From NCBI GenBank assembly GCA_037446395.1, contig JBBIIP010000016.1, positions 1-64,000 on the forward strand: a DNA stretch of 64,000 nt, given 5' to 3'. Under the pieces are notes generated by a model. The model had not been told where the DNA came from and searched no databases. It saw nothing but the letters and a program-made list of their open reading frames with translations. A program made the translations under genes and the position numbers. This DNA comes from JAAYJT01 sp037446395. GTDB taxonomy: Bacteria; Bacteroidota; Bacteroidia; Bacteroidales; JAAYJT01. This document shows, in pieces, positions 1-9,068 of the stretch. Every line of letters begins with the position of its first letter. Position 1 is the first letter of the stretch.

Positions 1-143
1 TTAATTCCTGAAGTCTTATAAATTTTTACGTTTGCGAGGCCTGACACAGTCATAAATATTAGATGATAGACACCAGAAGGCAAATGGCTGATATCCGTTG
101 CTAATTGCGACTTTCGTGTAGCAAACCACACGAACTGCCTTCA
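1..143 (-). pseudogene. Decayed T9SS type A sorting-domain remnant (partial)
   Basis: Reading the minus strand, the frame after a stop at 141-143 encodes a short peptide containing TDISHLPSGVYHLIF and then KIYKTSGI, running off the left edge. This matches the last two strands of a Por/T9SS type A C-terminal sorting domain, whose usual form is 'I-LPxGVYxL' followed by a lysine-rich final strand. No open frame continues upstream: all three frames between 143 and 330 are interrupted, and a possible remnant of the expected N-P-F motif (CNPF, near 270) lies in another frame. I infer a decayed secreted-protein gene. A chance match is possible because only about 45 residues are visible. Confidence 0.35.
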
Positions 144-331
144 TGGCCATGGCGATGATTTGGGGCACATGCAAATGTAATAATTACATGGTCGTTTTGA
201 GCTTTTATTCTTTGGCAGGGCCTGTGCATTTCGGGCATTTTTATCAAGCGTTCTCATGTTTTAGGAATGGATTGCAGCCCGCTTTTCTTAAAAATATTTT
301 TCTTCCTTTTCGGGTGAACCTACATCCTTCA

Positions 332-958
332 TTAGGTTGATAAATAATCTGAAATTCTCAGGTAATGCTGACAAGGTACATATTCTTCGGCTTTTTGATT
401 CGAACAAATTATTACCGTGCGCCCTTTTGTTTGCTTATCGAGCAGTTCTCTATACCACGCGGTTCCGGCCTGGTCGAGGTTAGAAAGTGGTTCGTCGAGC
501 AACAAAATCGGTGTCTGGCTGAAGAATGCAAGCCCAAGCCGCAGGCGTTGCTTCATACCGGAAGAAAAATAGCGGACGGGTTTGTCAATCTCTTTTTCGA
601 GGTTTAGCTTCCAAGGGAGTTCAGCCGTGCTGAGATCGGGTTGAATTGCCTTGAATCTGAAATGAAAATCTATATGTTCACGAAGGGTCAGTTCTTCGAT
701 AAGTTCCATGTAAGGAGCAGCAATTGAAACAAATTTGTAAAGTTCTTCCTGCGAACAGGCTCTGCCTGATTCGATGAATTGAATGAGGCCTTGGCTGGGA
801 ATCCTGTATCCGGCAATGAGTTGCAGGAAAGTTGATTTTCCGCTGCCATTCGAACCGAGCACAGTATAGCGCTGATTAGGCCCAAACTGATAGGTTATTC
901 CTTTAAAAATCCACCGGTTGTTAAATTTCTTACCGATGTTGCTTAGGATGATGGTCAT
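332..958 (-). CDS. ABC transporter ATP-binding protein (orphan, end of lpx operon)
   Basis: A 208-residue ABC ATPase subunit. Walker A is GSNGSGKST, the signature is YFSSGMKQRLRLG and Walker B is ILLLDEPLSNLD, so all nucleotide-binding elements are intact. I chose the start at 958 (MTIILSNIG), where family homology begins; an ATG at 1009 would overlap lpxA and add an unrelated leader. It is the last gene of the lipid A operon and starts just beyond the lpxA stop. No permease gene is adjacent, so its membrane partner must be encoded elsewhere. The small size fits an ABC-2 type or LptB-like exporter ATPase; which one cannot be told from motifs alone. Confidence 0.88.
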   Translation of the reverse strand: MTIILSNIGKKFNNRWIFKGITYQFGPNQRYTVLGSNGSGKSTFLQLIAGYRIPSQGLIQFIESGRACSQEELYKFVSIAAPYMELIEELTLREHIDFHFRFKAIQPDLSTAELPWKLNLEKEIDKPVRYFSSGMKQRLRLGLAFFSQTPILLLDEPLSNLDQAGTAWYRELLDKQTKGRTVIICSNQKAEEYVPCQHYLRISDYLST

Positions 959-989
959 TGGGTGAGCCGAATGGCAGGAGAAATGCATT

Positions 990-1793
990 TTAGAAATTGT
1001 CGGAGACATCGCTATTGGATGAAGCCCCCTTCATGATTCCTCGCTTTGAATGTTTCACGAAATTGATAATTTCATCTCTCAACGGTGTTGCCGGCATTTG
1101 GGTTTCAATAATTTGAAGTGCATTTGAGACATTGTAATTTTTCTGAAACAGCACCCGGTAAATTTCCTGGATGTCATTCACCTGATCTGATGTAAACCCT
1201 CTTCTGCGCAAACCAATTGAGTTTATTCCTGAAAATGAAAGGGGCTCCCTTGCAGCCATTGTGTAGGGAGGTACATCCTTTCTCACAAGCGATCCACCTG
1301 CAATCATGGTATGAGCCCCAATGCGAACAAATTGATGTACGGCACTCATTCCACCCAAAATGGCAAAATCATCAATCACCACGTGACCTGCCAACTGTGT
1401 ACAATTGGCCAGTATTGTGTTTTTCCCGATAATGCAATCATGGGCAATATGCACATAGGCCATAAGCAGGGTGTTATCGCCAACAACGGTTTCCCAGTTG
1501 GCCTTGGTGCCACGGTTTAATGTTACAAATTCCCTGATGGTGACATTGTCGCCCACCCTGACAATGGTCTGTTCTCCGGCAAATTTCAGGTCCTGAGGAA
1601 TGGCAGAGATTACAGCTCCGGGAAAGATGCGGCAATTTTTTCCAATCCTGGCTCCTTCCATAATTGTAACATTTGACCCAATCCATGTGCCTTCGCCGAT
1701 TTCAACATTATCGTGAATGTTTACGAATGGTTCCACAATCACATTGTCGGCAAGTTTTGCTCCCTGATGTATGTTTGCCAAGGTGTGCTTCAT
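990..1793 (-). CDS. lpxA: Acyl-ACP--UDP-N-acetylglucosamine O-acyltransferase
   Basis: First enzyme of lipid A synthesis: it transfers a 3-hydroxyacyl chain from ACP to the 3-OH of UDP-GlcNAc in the cytoplasm. The 267-residue protein is a left-handed beta-helix built of hexapeptide repeats (for example IGEGTWIGSNVTIMEGARIG), with the catalytic region MAYVHIAHDC around residues 111-120. His118 corresponds to the family's catalytic histidine. The C-terminal helical domain (RRRGFTSDQVNDIQEIYR) is complete. It lies 17 bp downstream of lpxC/fabZ on the same strand and is clearly cotranscribed with it. Confidence 0.96.
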   Translation of the reverse strand: MKHTLANIHQGAKLADNVIVEPFVNIHDNVEIGEGTWIGSNVTIMEGARIGKNCRIFPGAVISAIPQDLKFAGEQTIVRVGDNVTIREFVTLNRGTKANWETVVGDNTLLMAYVHIAHDCIIGKNTILANCTQLAGHVVIDDFAILGGMSAVHQFVRIGAHTMIAGGSLVRKDVPPYTMAAREPLSFSGINSIGLRRRGFTSDQVNDIQEIYRVLFQKNYNVSNALQIIETQMPATPLRDEIINFVKHSKRGIMKGASSNSDVSDNF

Positions 1794-1810
1794 GATATAG
1801 AAATTAAAAA

Positions 1811-3208
1811 TTATTCAGCAATTCGTACGATTTGTGCCATCAGCTCGGCTTCCGTAACTATTTTATTTCCAACCCAGGCTGTTCCTTTCATATGGCATAC
1901 CCCACGGCGCAGGGGCGAAATCAGCTCAAGTTTGAAAATGAGTGTATCGCCGGGTACTACTTTTTGCCGAAACCTGACGTTTTCAATCTTCAGGAAATAG
2001 GTGATGTAATTTTCTGGATCCGGAACACTGTTCAGAACAAATACACCTCCTGTTTGGGCAATGGCTTCTACTTGCAAAACTCCCGGCATCAGTGGTTCGT
2101 CAGGGAAATGGCCCACAAAAAATGGCTCATTCATTGTCACGCTCTTTATTCCCACAATTGAGGTATCTGTGATCTCCATGATCTTGTCAACCAACAGAAA
2201 GGGAGGGCGGTGGGGAAGTATTCGCTTAATGTCGTTAATATTATATAGCGGCGCTTTATTTGGATCATATACAGGAACCGGGGGTGTTTTGGAAGCCTTC
2301 CGGATATGCTTTCGGATGAGCTTGGCAAACTGAACATTTGAAGAATGGCCAGGTTTGTTGGCAATAATATGGGCTTTGAGAGGGACACCTATCAATGCCA
2401 GATCGCCGATGACATCAAGCATTTTATGGCGGGCAGGTTCATTATGAAACTGAAGTTCGAGCGTATTGAGAATCCCTTCTCGCTTTACCTCAATATGAGG
2501 TTTATTAAAAAATTTGGCTAATCTATCAAGTTCCTCTTGGGAAACAAGACGGTCAACAAAAACGATAGCATTGTTAAGATCGCCGCCTTTGATGAGGTTG
2601 TTGTGTATCAGGTATTCGAGTTCGTGCAGGAAAACAAATGTACGGCAGGATGCGATCTCAGTTCTGAAATCCTCTATGCGGTGCAGGATCGCGTTTTGGG
2701 TTCCAAGCACTTTTGTGCCAAAATCTATCAACACCGTAGCACGGAAATGGTCTGATGGAATGGCCATCAACTCAATGTTGGAATCGGGATTGGAATAAGT
2801 GATATGCGTGTGCAGCTCATACCAGGTTTTTTCTTCTTTTTGTTCGAGTAGTCCTGCCTGCTCAATTGCTTCGACAAAATGTTTTGCGCTACCGTCCATG
2901 ATGGGCACTTCAGGCCCGTTGAGTTCAAGAACAACATTATCAACTCCCATTCCGACACAGGCAGCAAGAACGTGTTCGGTAGTATTCACTGAAACACCGT
3001 TTTGTTCGAGGCTTGTGCTTCGGTTTGTAACGGTAACGTTTTCAATGGATGCTTCGACAATTGGATGACCTGCCAGATCGACGCGTTGGAACTTGAACCC
3101 GTGGTTTTCAGGTGCCGGTTTAAAAGTGATGGTGGCGCTTTTGCCGGTATGCAAACCAGCTCCTGTAAGCGAAATAGGATGTTTAATTGTTTTCTGTTTC
3201 TCTTTCAT
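1811..3208 (-). CDS. lpxC/fabZ: Bifunctional UDP-3-O-acyl-GlcNAc deacetylase / 3-hydroxyacyl-ACP dehydratase
   Basis: A 465-residue fusion. Residues 1 to about 305 are LpxC, the zinc deacetylase that commits to lipid A synthesis, with zinc-ligand motifs TTEHVLAA (His79) and HKMLDVIGDLALIG. Residues of about 315-465 are FabZ, the hot-dog-fold dehydratase, with the catalytic motif LPHRPPFLLVDKI and GHFPDEPLMPGVLQVEAIAQ. The fusion is a known Bacteroidota arrangement and couples fatty-acid elongation to lipid A synthesis, since both act on 3-hydroxyacyl chains. It is followed at 17 bp by lpxA and preceded by a hairpin at 3261-3288 that separates it from lpxD. Confidence 0.97.
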   Translation of the reverse strand: MKEKQKTIKHPISLTGAGLHTGKSATITFKPAPENHGFKFQRVDLAGHPIVEASIENVTVTNRSTSLEQNGVSVNTTEHVLAACVGMGVDNVVLELNGPEVPIMDGSAKHFVEAIEQAGLLEQKEEKTWYELHTHITYSNPDSNIELMAIPSDHFRATVLIDFGTKVLGTQNAILHRIEDFRTEIASCRTFVFLHELEYLIHNNLIKGGDLNNAIVFVDRLVSQEELDRLAKFFNKPHIEVKREGILNTLELQFHNEPARHKMLDVIGDLALIGVPLKAHIIANKPGHSSNVQFAKLIRKHIRKASKTPPVPVYDPNKAPLYNINDIKRILPHRPPFLLVDKIMEITDTSIVGIKSVTMNEPFFVGHFPDEPLMPGVLQVEAIAQTGGVFVLNSVPDPENYITYFLKIENVRFRQKVVPGDTLIFKLELISPLRRGVCHMKGTAWVGNKIVTEAELMAQIVRIAE

Positions 3209-3260
3209 CGTCCGGCAAAGATATTACTTTTTATATGTTTCAAAACATGCCCGATTATAC

Positions 3261-3288
3261 AAAAACACCCGTGCCACCGGGTGTTTTT
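3261..3288 (-). terminator. Hairpin with T-run between lpxD and lpxC/fabZ
   Basis: A perfect stem of AAAAACACCC (3261-3270) pairs with GGGTGTTTTT (3279-3288) around a loop GTGCCACC, whose outer bases can also pair. Read on the minus strand it sits 2 bp past the lpxD stop codon and ends in a run of five T. This is the form of a rho-independent terminator, and it could also attenuate partial read-through into lpxC/fabZ. Confidence 0.7.
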
Positions 3289-3289
3289 C

Positions 3290-4318
3290 CTATTTCTTAT
3301 AAACCGCTTCCTTGAGCTTCCTGATTTCATCAGCCAACGATTGCAGGTTTTTAAAATGTACAATAGCTCGCCTGAAGATTGAAGCATCAATGGCAGGAGA
3401 ACCAATCAATATTGCGCCCTCTTTGGTGATGCTCGAGTTCACTCCTGCCTGAGCTCCCAGTTTCACATTGTCGGCTATGGTGATATGCCCGGCAACCCCT
3501 ACCTGGCCAGCAAACATACAATTACGGCCGATTTTAGTGCTTCCGGCTATGCCTGATTGTGCTGCGATGACAGTGTTTTCTCCAATTTCGACATTATGGG
3601 CGATTTGTATCAGGTTATCGAGTTTTACACCCCTGCGGATAATGGTAGAACCCAATGTTGCCCTGTCTATGGTAGTATTCGATCCAATTTCGACATTATC
3701 TTCAATTACAACATTGCCAATTTGGGCGATCTTTTTATAATTGGCATCTTGTTGTTGGGCAAATCCAAAGCCATCGCTTCCGATTACGGCGCCAGCGTGA
3801 ATTATGCAGGAATTACCGATCACTGAATCGCAATAAATCTTAACACCGGCATAAATAATTGTGTTCTCTCCGATTTTGACATTATCACCGAGGTAAGTAT
3901 TTGGGAAGATTTTTACGTTGTTACCGATTGTTGAGTTTTCGCCGATCACAACAAATTCGCCGATGTAGCAATTCTCTCCGATACGGGCGTTTGCCGAAAT
4001 GGCTGCATTTTCGGAGATGCCAACCCGATTGAGTTTAATCTGGTTGTAAACCTCAAGCAAGCTTGCAAATGCATCATAAGGATTTTCGACCCGGATCAGT
4101 GTGCTCTTGATTGGGCTTTCTGGAACAAAATCTTTGTTAACAATAACGATTGATGCATGGGTTGAATAGATGTAATTGGTATAGAGGGGATTTGCCAGAA
4201 ATGTAAGCGAACCATTTTCGCCGGCTTCAATCTTCGATAGTTTATAAACACTTACATTTGGGTCTCCTTCAAGGGTGCCTTTCAAGAGTTTGGCTATTTG
4301 CTTGGCAGTGAATCTCAT
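3290..4318 (-). CDS. lpxD: UDP-3-O-(3-hydroxyacyl)glucosamine N-acyltransferase
   Basis: Third step of lipid A synthesis: N-acylation of UDP-3-O-acyl-glucosamine from acyl-ACP. The 342-residue protein has the LpxD N-terminal uridine-binding domain (residues 1-100, with SLTFLANPLY) and then a hexapeptide beta-helix (IGENCYIGEFVVIGENSTIG and onwards). The catalytic motif LIQIAHNVEIG carries His241, equivalent to the family's active-site His. The C-terminal helix (KNLQSLADEIRKLKEAV) is present. It is the second gene of the operon, 81 bp after the HD phosphohydrolase, and is followed by a terminator-like hairpin. Confidence 0.96.
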   Translation of the reverse strand: MRFTAKQIAKLLKGTLEGDPNVSVYKLSKIEAGENGSLTFLANPLYTNYIYSTHASIVIVNKDFVPESPIKSTLIRVENPYDAFASLLEVYNQIKLNRVGISENAAISANARIGENCYIGEFVVIGENSTIGNNVKIFPNTYLGDNVKIGENTIIYAGVKIYCDSVIGNSCIIHAGAVIGSDGFGFAQQQDANYKKIAQIGNVVIEDNVEIGSNTTIDRATLGSTIIRRGVKLDNLIQIAHNVEIGENTVIAAQSGIAGSTKIGRNCMFAGQVGVAGHITIADNVKLGAQAGVNSSITKEGAILIGSPAIDASIFRRAIVHFKNLQSLADEIRKLKEAVYKK

Positions 4319-4399
4319 TTGATGATATTGGCTTTCGTAGATATTATATATTTTTATGTAAAGAAGTTGCGCAAGTTAGATAAAAAAATGAACCTACTG

Positions 4400-5653
4400 C
4401 TAATTGGATGCGCTTTTCATTAATTCCTTAGGATAACATAAGTAATATTTTGAAATTGTTTTAGATAATATTGATATATTCAACTGATCAGATGCTTCGG
4501 CAATATCAACGGTCTTCCCATCTTTATAAAGCATCAGAATTTTATCACAAACAGGATCGTAGGCATTGTTTGTTATGCTTCCGTTCATTACAAAATAGTT
4601 TGCATCGGCGGATTCTATAACGTAATGTTTGACAACTTTGTTTTTGATTTCATTAATTTCTTCACTTTCAAAATCCTTATTGCGAAGGTCAACGGCCAGT
4701 AAGCGACGGTGCGTCAAGAAATTACACAGGGTGCTAAGAATTTGGTCTTCATGGTTACACCATATTTTGATGGAGGTAAGTATATCAAAATCATCGAGTT
4801 GTGCAAACTCATCAAGCAAGGTTGGATCTGTTTGGAAACTGCCAAGACTGTAGTTACCAGTCAGGAATTTATGCAAGACTGGCGTGGCGAATAATTGATA
4901 TTTTCTCTCGGCAAGCCATTTTGCGCGATTCAGGATGCTGATGATAAGCTGTTCGGCTCCTACGACGGTTTTATGATAATATACCTGCCAGTACATCAGG
5001 CGTCGGGCAATGATAAATTTTTCGACTGAATAAATGCCTTTGGCCTCGACTACCAACTCGTCGTTATGCACATTCAGCATTTTAATGATCCTGTCGGTCG
5101 AGATGACTCCCTCTGAAACACCAGTGAAAAAACTATCGCGCTTGAGATAGTCCAACCGATCCATATCGAGTTGACTTGCAACAAGCTGGTGAAGGAATTG
5201 TTTAGGATAGGTGTTTCCAAAAATTGATAGGGCTATTGAAAGCCTATTATTAAATTGTCTATTGAGGGATTCGATAAACAACCTGGAGAGTTCTTCATGA
5301 GTAGTTTTTGCGACAATGCTCTTTTCCAAGGCATGGGAGTAAGGGCCATGCCCGATATCGTGCAGCAAAATTGCCAGGTATGCACCCGAGGCTTCCTCGC
5401 GGGTGATGTGCAATCCTTTTAGCCGTAGCGATTCGATGGCCAGTTGCATCAAATGCAATGATCCCAGGGCATGATGAAAGCGGGTGTGCAGTGCTCCCGG
5501 GTAAACGAGTTGGGTCATCCCAAGCTGCTTGATGCGCCTCAACCGCTGAAACCATGGGTGCTCAATGATGTCGAAAGTCAGCTCATCCGGAATACTGATA
5601 AATCCATAAACTGGGTCGTTGACGATTTTTCTTTTATTAAGTCCAGCGGCCAA
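4400..5653 (-). CDS. HD-superfamily phosphohydrolase
   Basis: A 417-residue HD-domain protein of the SAMHD1/dGTPase-like group. The metal-binding residues are visible as RFHHALGSLH (His61) and LLHDIGHGPYSH (His98-Asp99), and the N-terminus DPVYGFISIP is typical of the family. The likely activity is hydrolysis of a phosphorylated nucleotide, but the substrate cannot be predicted. In many Bacteroidota the same gene precedes lpxD, and here it heads the lipid A operon with an 81-bp gap. Whether it has a role in envelope synthesis or only shares the promoter is unknown. Confidence 0.9.
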   Translation of the reverse strand: MAAGLNKRKIVNDPVYGFISIPDELTFDIIEHPWFQRLRRIKQLGMTQLVYPGALHTRFHHALGSLHLMQLAIESLRLKGLHITREEASGAYLAILLHDIGHGPYSHALEKSIVAKTTHEELSRLFIESLNRQFNNRLSIALSIFGNTYPKQFLHQLVASQLDMDRLDYLKRDSFFTGVSEGVISTDRIIKMLNVHNDELVVEAKGIYSVEKFIIARRLMYWQVYYHKTVVGAEQLIISILNRAKWLAERKYQLFATPVLHKFLTGNYSLGSFQTDPTLLDEFAQLDDFDILTSIKIWCNHEDQILSTLCNFLTHRRLLAVDLRNKDFESEEINEIKNKVVKHYVIESADANYFVMNGSITNNAYDPVCDKILMLYKDGKTVDIAEASDQLNISILSKTISKYYLCYPKELMKSASN

Positions 5654-5816
5654 ATGATAATTTATTAAAATGAGTATTTTCCATAGGGTTTATCAGGTGC
5701 TCTTCCTCAATCGTATTAATTTTGAATAATCAAATAATAAGCACCTTATAAACGTTAAAGATGCAAAGTTTATTAAAAAGTTCCATAAATCTAAAAATTT
5801 AAATAAAAACAATAAA

Positions 5817-7373
5817 ATGTCGGACAAAATCAATATACTTTGGGTGGATGATGAAATAGACCTGCTAAAACCCCATATTCTGTTTCTGAATCAGAAAGGC
5901 TATGATGTAGTAACCTCCAATAATGGAAACGATGCCCTTGATGTGCTGAAGACCAACCAGTTCGATATTGTTTTTTTGGATGAGCACATGCCTGGTCTTT
6001 CAGGAATTGAGACACTTACCATACTTAAAGATCAATATCCGAACCTTCCGGTGGTGATGATCACAAAGAGCGAGGAAGAGCGGATTATGGAAGATGCAAT
6101 CGGCTCCAATATTACCGATTATTTGATTAAACCGGTGAATCCAAATCAAATTTTATTGGCATTGAAAAAGAGCTTCGATAACAAAAAGTTGGTTGCCGAA
6201 AAAACCACTTTTGCCTATCAGCAAGAGTTTCGCAATATTGGTATGGAAATTGCAAATAACCTCGATTATGCTGAATGGGTTGAAATTTATCGCAAACTTG
6301 TATCATGGGAGTTGAAGCTCGAGAAGTCGAAAGATGAAGGTATTTTGGATGTACTGCTGCAGCAAAAGGCCGAGGCAAATCAAGTGTTTTCCAAATTTAT
6401 TGAAAAAAACTACCTGGGTTGGATTAACGGCTCTGTAAGAAACAAGCCGACACTCTCCCACACTGTTCTCAAAGAAAAATTATTTCCGCTTCTTGACGGG
6501 AGCAACCCCATATTCCTGCTGCTGATTGATAATCTGCGCTTTGACCAGTGGCGGATCATTCAACCTATAATTGAGGAATTTTTTAAGACGGAAAGCGATG
6601 ACGTTTTCTATAGCATTCTGCCCAGTACGACGCAATATAGTCGCAATGCATTATTTGGAGGCCTTATGCCTTCGGAAATTGAAAAGAAATATCCACGCTG
6701 GTGGGTGAATGAAGGCGAAGAGGGGACCAAAAACCAATTCGAAGGCGAATTACTGGGTGAGTATCTTAAACGCTATGGCCGCGACATCAAATATTCTTAC
6801 AACAAAGTTTTGAACCTGGTTGCAGGCCGCAAGCTGGTTGAGTCTGTACCCAACCTGATGACAAACAAGTTAAATGTAATCGTTTACAACTTTGTGGATA
6901 TGCTCTCGCATGCACGCACCGAGATGGAAATTATCAAAGAGTTGGCCGATGATGAGCCGGCTTATCGTTCGCTGACCTTGTCATGGTTTATGCACAGCCC
7001 GCTGCTCGAGATCATTAAATTGCTTGCCGAAAAAAGGGTTACCCTGGTTGTTACCACAGATCACGGATCGGTGAAGGTGCAGAACCCCGTGAAAATTGTC
7101 GGCGACAAAAATACAACTACCAACCTGCGCTACAAAACAGGCAGAAGCCTCGACTATAATTCAAAAGAAGTGTTTGATGTGCGCAATCCATCTGATGCGT
7201 TTCTGCCCCGTGGAAACATGAGCAGCTCGTTTGTGTTTTGCCGTAAAAACGACTTTTTTGCTTACCCAAATAATTTCAACCACTATGCGAATTATTACCG
7301 CAATACATTTCAGCATGGTGGAATTTCGCTCGAAGAACTCATCATCCCTTTTTCTGTTTTAAGAAACAAGTAG
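5817..7373 (+). CDS. porX: T9SS response regulator with PglZ phosphatase domain (PorX)
   Basis: A 518-residue regulator of the type IX secretion system. Residues 1-120 are a CheY-like receiver: acidic pocket Asp11-Asp12, phosphoacceptor Asp55 in FLDEHMPG, and the switch lysine in DYLIKPVNP. There is no classical DNA-binding domain. Instead, residues of about 200-518 form a PglZ/alkaline-phosphatase-superfamily domain with LLLIDNLRFDQW and VTTDHGSVKV metal-binding segments. PorX of Porphyromonas works with the sensor PorY and the sigma factor SigP to control por genes. The sensor is not in this window. It is divergent from the lipid A operon and followed by tsaE and ald. Confidence 0.95.
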   Translation: MSDKINILWVDDEIDLLKPHILFLNQKGYDVVTSNNGNDALDVLKTNQFDIVFLDEHMPGLSGIETLTILKDQYPNLPVVMITKSEEERIMEDAIGSNITDYLIKPVNPNQILLALKKSFDNKKLVAEKTTFAYQQEFRNIGMEIANNLDYAEWVEIYRKLVSWELKLEKSKDEGILDVLLQQKAEANQVFSKFIEKNYLGWINGSVRNKPTLSHTVLKEKLFPLLDGSNPIFLLLIDNLRFDQWRIIQPIIEEFFKTESDDVFYSILPSTTQYSRNALFGGLMPSEIEKKYPRWWVNEGEEGTKNQFEGELLGEYLKRYGRDIKYSYNKVLNLVAGRKLVESVPNLMTNKLNVIVYNFVDMLSHARTEMEIIKELADDEPAYRSLTLSWFMHSPLLEIIKLLAEKRVTLVVTTDHGSVKVQNPVKIVGDKNTTTNLRYKTGRSLDYNSKEVFDVRNPSDAFLPRGNMSSSFVFCRKNDFFAYPNNFNHYANYYRNTFQHGGISLEELIIPFSVLRNK

Positions 7374-7413
7374 AATTTTATTAACTTGCAGGCTTCAATC
7401 AGCCTCAATATTC

Positions 7414-7839
7414 ATGAAGACCAGAGTGTTTTCTCAATCCCCGGACGACCTGGAGGAAGCAGCAGAAACCATAATCAAATTGGCGGGCAATCGCACTGTG
7501 TTTGCATTTTATGGGGTCATGGGCTCCGGAAAAACAACAATCATCAAAGCCTTTTGCAGGGTGCTTGGTTCGGCTGATATAGTCACAAGCCCCACATTTT
7601 CGCTGATCAACCAATACTTCGATAACAAACAAAATCCGATTTATCATTTCGATTTTTATCGCATTAATTCGCTGAACGAAGCCATGGACATAGGTTATGA
7701 GGAGTATTTTTTTAGTGGAAATTACTGCCTGATTGAGTGGCCCGAAAAAATTGAACCCCTGCTTCCGCCTGACTGTGTAAAAGTCAGTATTTCTCGGGGG
7801 AAGGAAATTTTGCAAAGAATCATTGATGTTAAACTCTAA
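7414..7839 (+). CDS. tsaE: tRNA t6A37 biosynthesis ATPase TsaE
   Basis: A 141-residue P-loop ATPase that resets the TsaBD complex during N6-threonylcarbamoyladenosine modification of ANN-decoding tRNAs. Walker A is GVMGSGKTT; the family-specific SPTFSLINQYF and HFDFYRI segments follow. Its length is normal for the family. It starts 40 bp after porX and ends 11 bp before ald, so the three are probably one transcript, an order I recall from other Bacteroidota. Confidence 0.95.
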   Translation: MKTRVFSQSPDDLEEAAETIIKLAGNRTVFAFYGVMGSGKTTIIKAFCRVLGSADIVTSPTFSLINQYFDNKQNPIYHFDFYRINSLNEAMDIGYEEYFFSGNYCLIEWPEKIEPLLPPDCVKVSISRGKEILQRIIDVKL

Positions 7840-7850
7840 AAGGAATCAAC

Positions 7851-9068
7851 ATGAATCAGGAAAATCAACCCTTTTTTCCATATAAATCCTCTTCCATGCT
7901 ACTGGCTAAAGAAGAAATGCTCGAGTTGACTAAAAAATGTAAACCGCTAACCATTGGCCTGGCCGGGGATGAGACACAAATGGAAAAGCGTATTTCGTTG
8001 GTTCCAAATGCGGTAGGTTTGCTGGTGCAAAATGGCCACAAGCTATTGATTGAACGCGACTCAGGCGAGCGTGCCTGGTTCAGCAATCATGAATATGCCG
8101 AGTATGGTGGTGAGATTGTTGACAAGACGGAAGCATTCAAGGCAGACATTGTAATAAAAGTTGCCTCACTTACCCTGGCCGAAATTGAGATGCTGAAGCC
8201 AAAATCCACCATCATCACTTCTCTGCAACTTTCAACCCAAGCAGAAGAATATTTCAGGCGACTTATGTCGAAAAAAATAACGTCCCTATCTTTCGAATAT
8301 ATTCAGGACAAAACAAAAGCCTTCCCAATTCGGCGGGCGATGAGCGAAATGGCAGGCACTGCCTCGATAATTACAGCTGCAGAGTACCTCAGTAATCCTG
8401 AATTCGGCAAGGGGCATATCCTTGGGGGATTTTCAGGTATTTCCCCCACCGAAGTGGTGATCCTTGGTGCAGGAACGGTAGGCGAATATGCCGCCAAAGC
8501 AGCGTTGGGCATGGGGGCAATGGTAAAAATATTCGACAATTCGATTTACAAACTTAAAGCGCTTCAAAACCACCTGATACAGCCTGTCTTCACTTCGGTG
8601 ATCCAACCAAATGTTGTGCTTAAGGCATTAAAAACAGCCGATGTACTGATCGCTGCAATTTCGGCATCAAGCGGACGCACGCCTGTTTTCGTGAGCGAAG
8701 AAATGGTGAGCCAAATGAAGCCAGGTTCAGTAATTATTGATGTCAGTATTGACCAGGGTGGTTGCGTAGAAACGTCTCAACCCACCGATCATCGAAATCC
8801 TGTATTTATAAAGCATGGAGTCACCCATTATTGTGTGCCCAACATCGCTTCACGCTTTCCGCACACAGCCAGCTATGCCATCAGCAACTTCCTGGCGCCA
8901 ATCTTGTTAGTGGCTGCTCAGGCAGGAGGCATTGAACCTATGCTGCATGAAAATGAAGGAATCAGGCGCGGAACCTATATGTTTAATGGATTAATCACCA
9001 ACAGGCAGGTAAGCGATTACTTCAGGCTTCCTTATCAGGAAATTGAACTGCTATTATCTGCCTTTTAA
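7851..9068 (+). CDS. ald: Alanine dehydrogenase
   Basis: A 405-residue member of the AlaDH/PNT family that interconverts L-alanine and pyruvate plus ammonia with NAD. The N-terminal domain has MEKRISLVPNAVGLL, and the Rossmann nucleotide-binding loop VVILGAGTVGEYAA is near residue 205. HYCVPNIASRFPHTASYA is the C-terminal family signature. It follows tsaE by 11 bp. Its 3' end overlaps the 3' end of the opposite-strand proline dehydrogenase gene by 15 bp, so transcription from the two sides converges here. Confidence 0.93.
   Translation: MNQENQPFFPYKSSSMLLAKEEMLELTKKCKPLTIGLAGDETQMEKRISLVPNAVGLLVQNGHKLLIERDSGERAWFSNHEYAEYGGEIVDKTEAFKADIVIKVASLTLAEIEMLKPKSTIITSLQLSTQAEEYFRRLMSKKITSLSFEYIQDKTKAFPIRRAMSEMAGTASIITAAEYLSNPEFGKGHILGGFSGISPTEVVILGAGTVGEYAAKAALGMGAMVKIFDNSIYKLKALQNHLIQPVFTSVIQPNVVLKALKTADVLIAAISASSGRTPVFVSEEMVSQMKPGSVIIDVSIDQGGCVETSQPTDHRNPVFIKHGVTHYCVPNIASRFPHTASYAISNFLAPILLVAAQAGGIEPMLHENEGIRRGTYMFNGLITNRQVSDYFRLPYQEIELLLSAF

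Noticed and set aside
143..340. Short plus-strand open frame near the left edge
   Set aside because: No recognisable motif, and it covers the remnant and the 3' end of the ABC ATPase gene. It looks like a chance frame.
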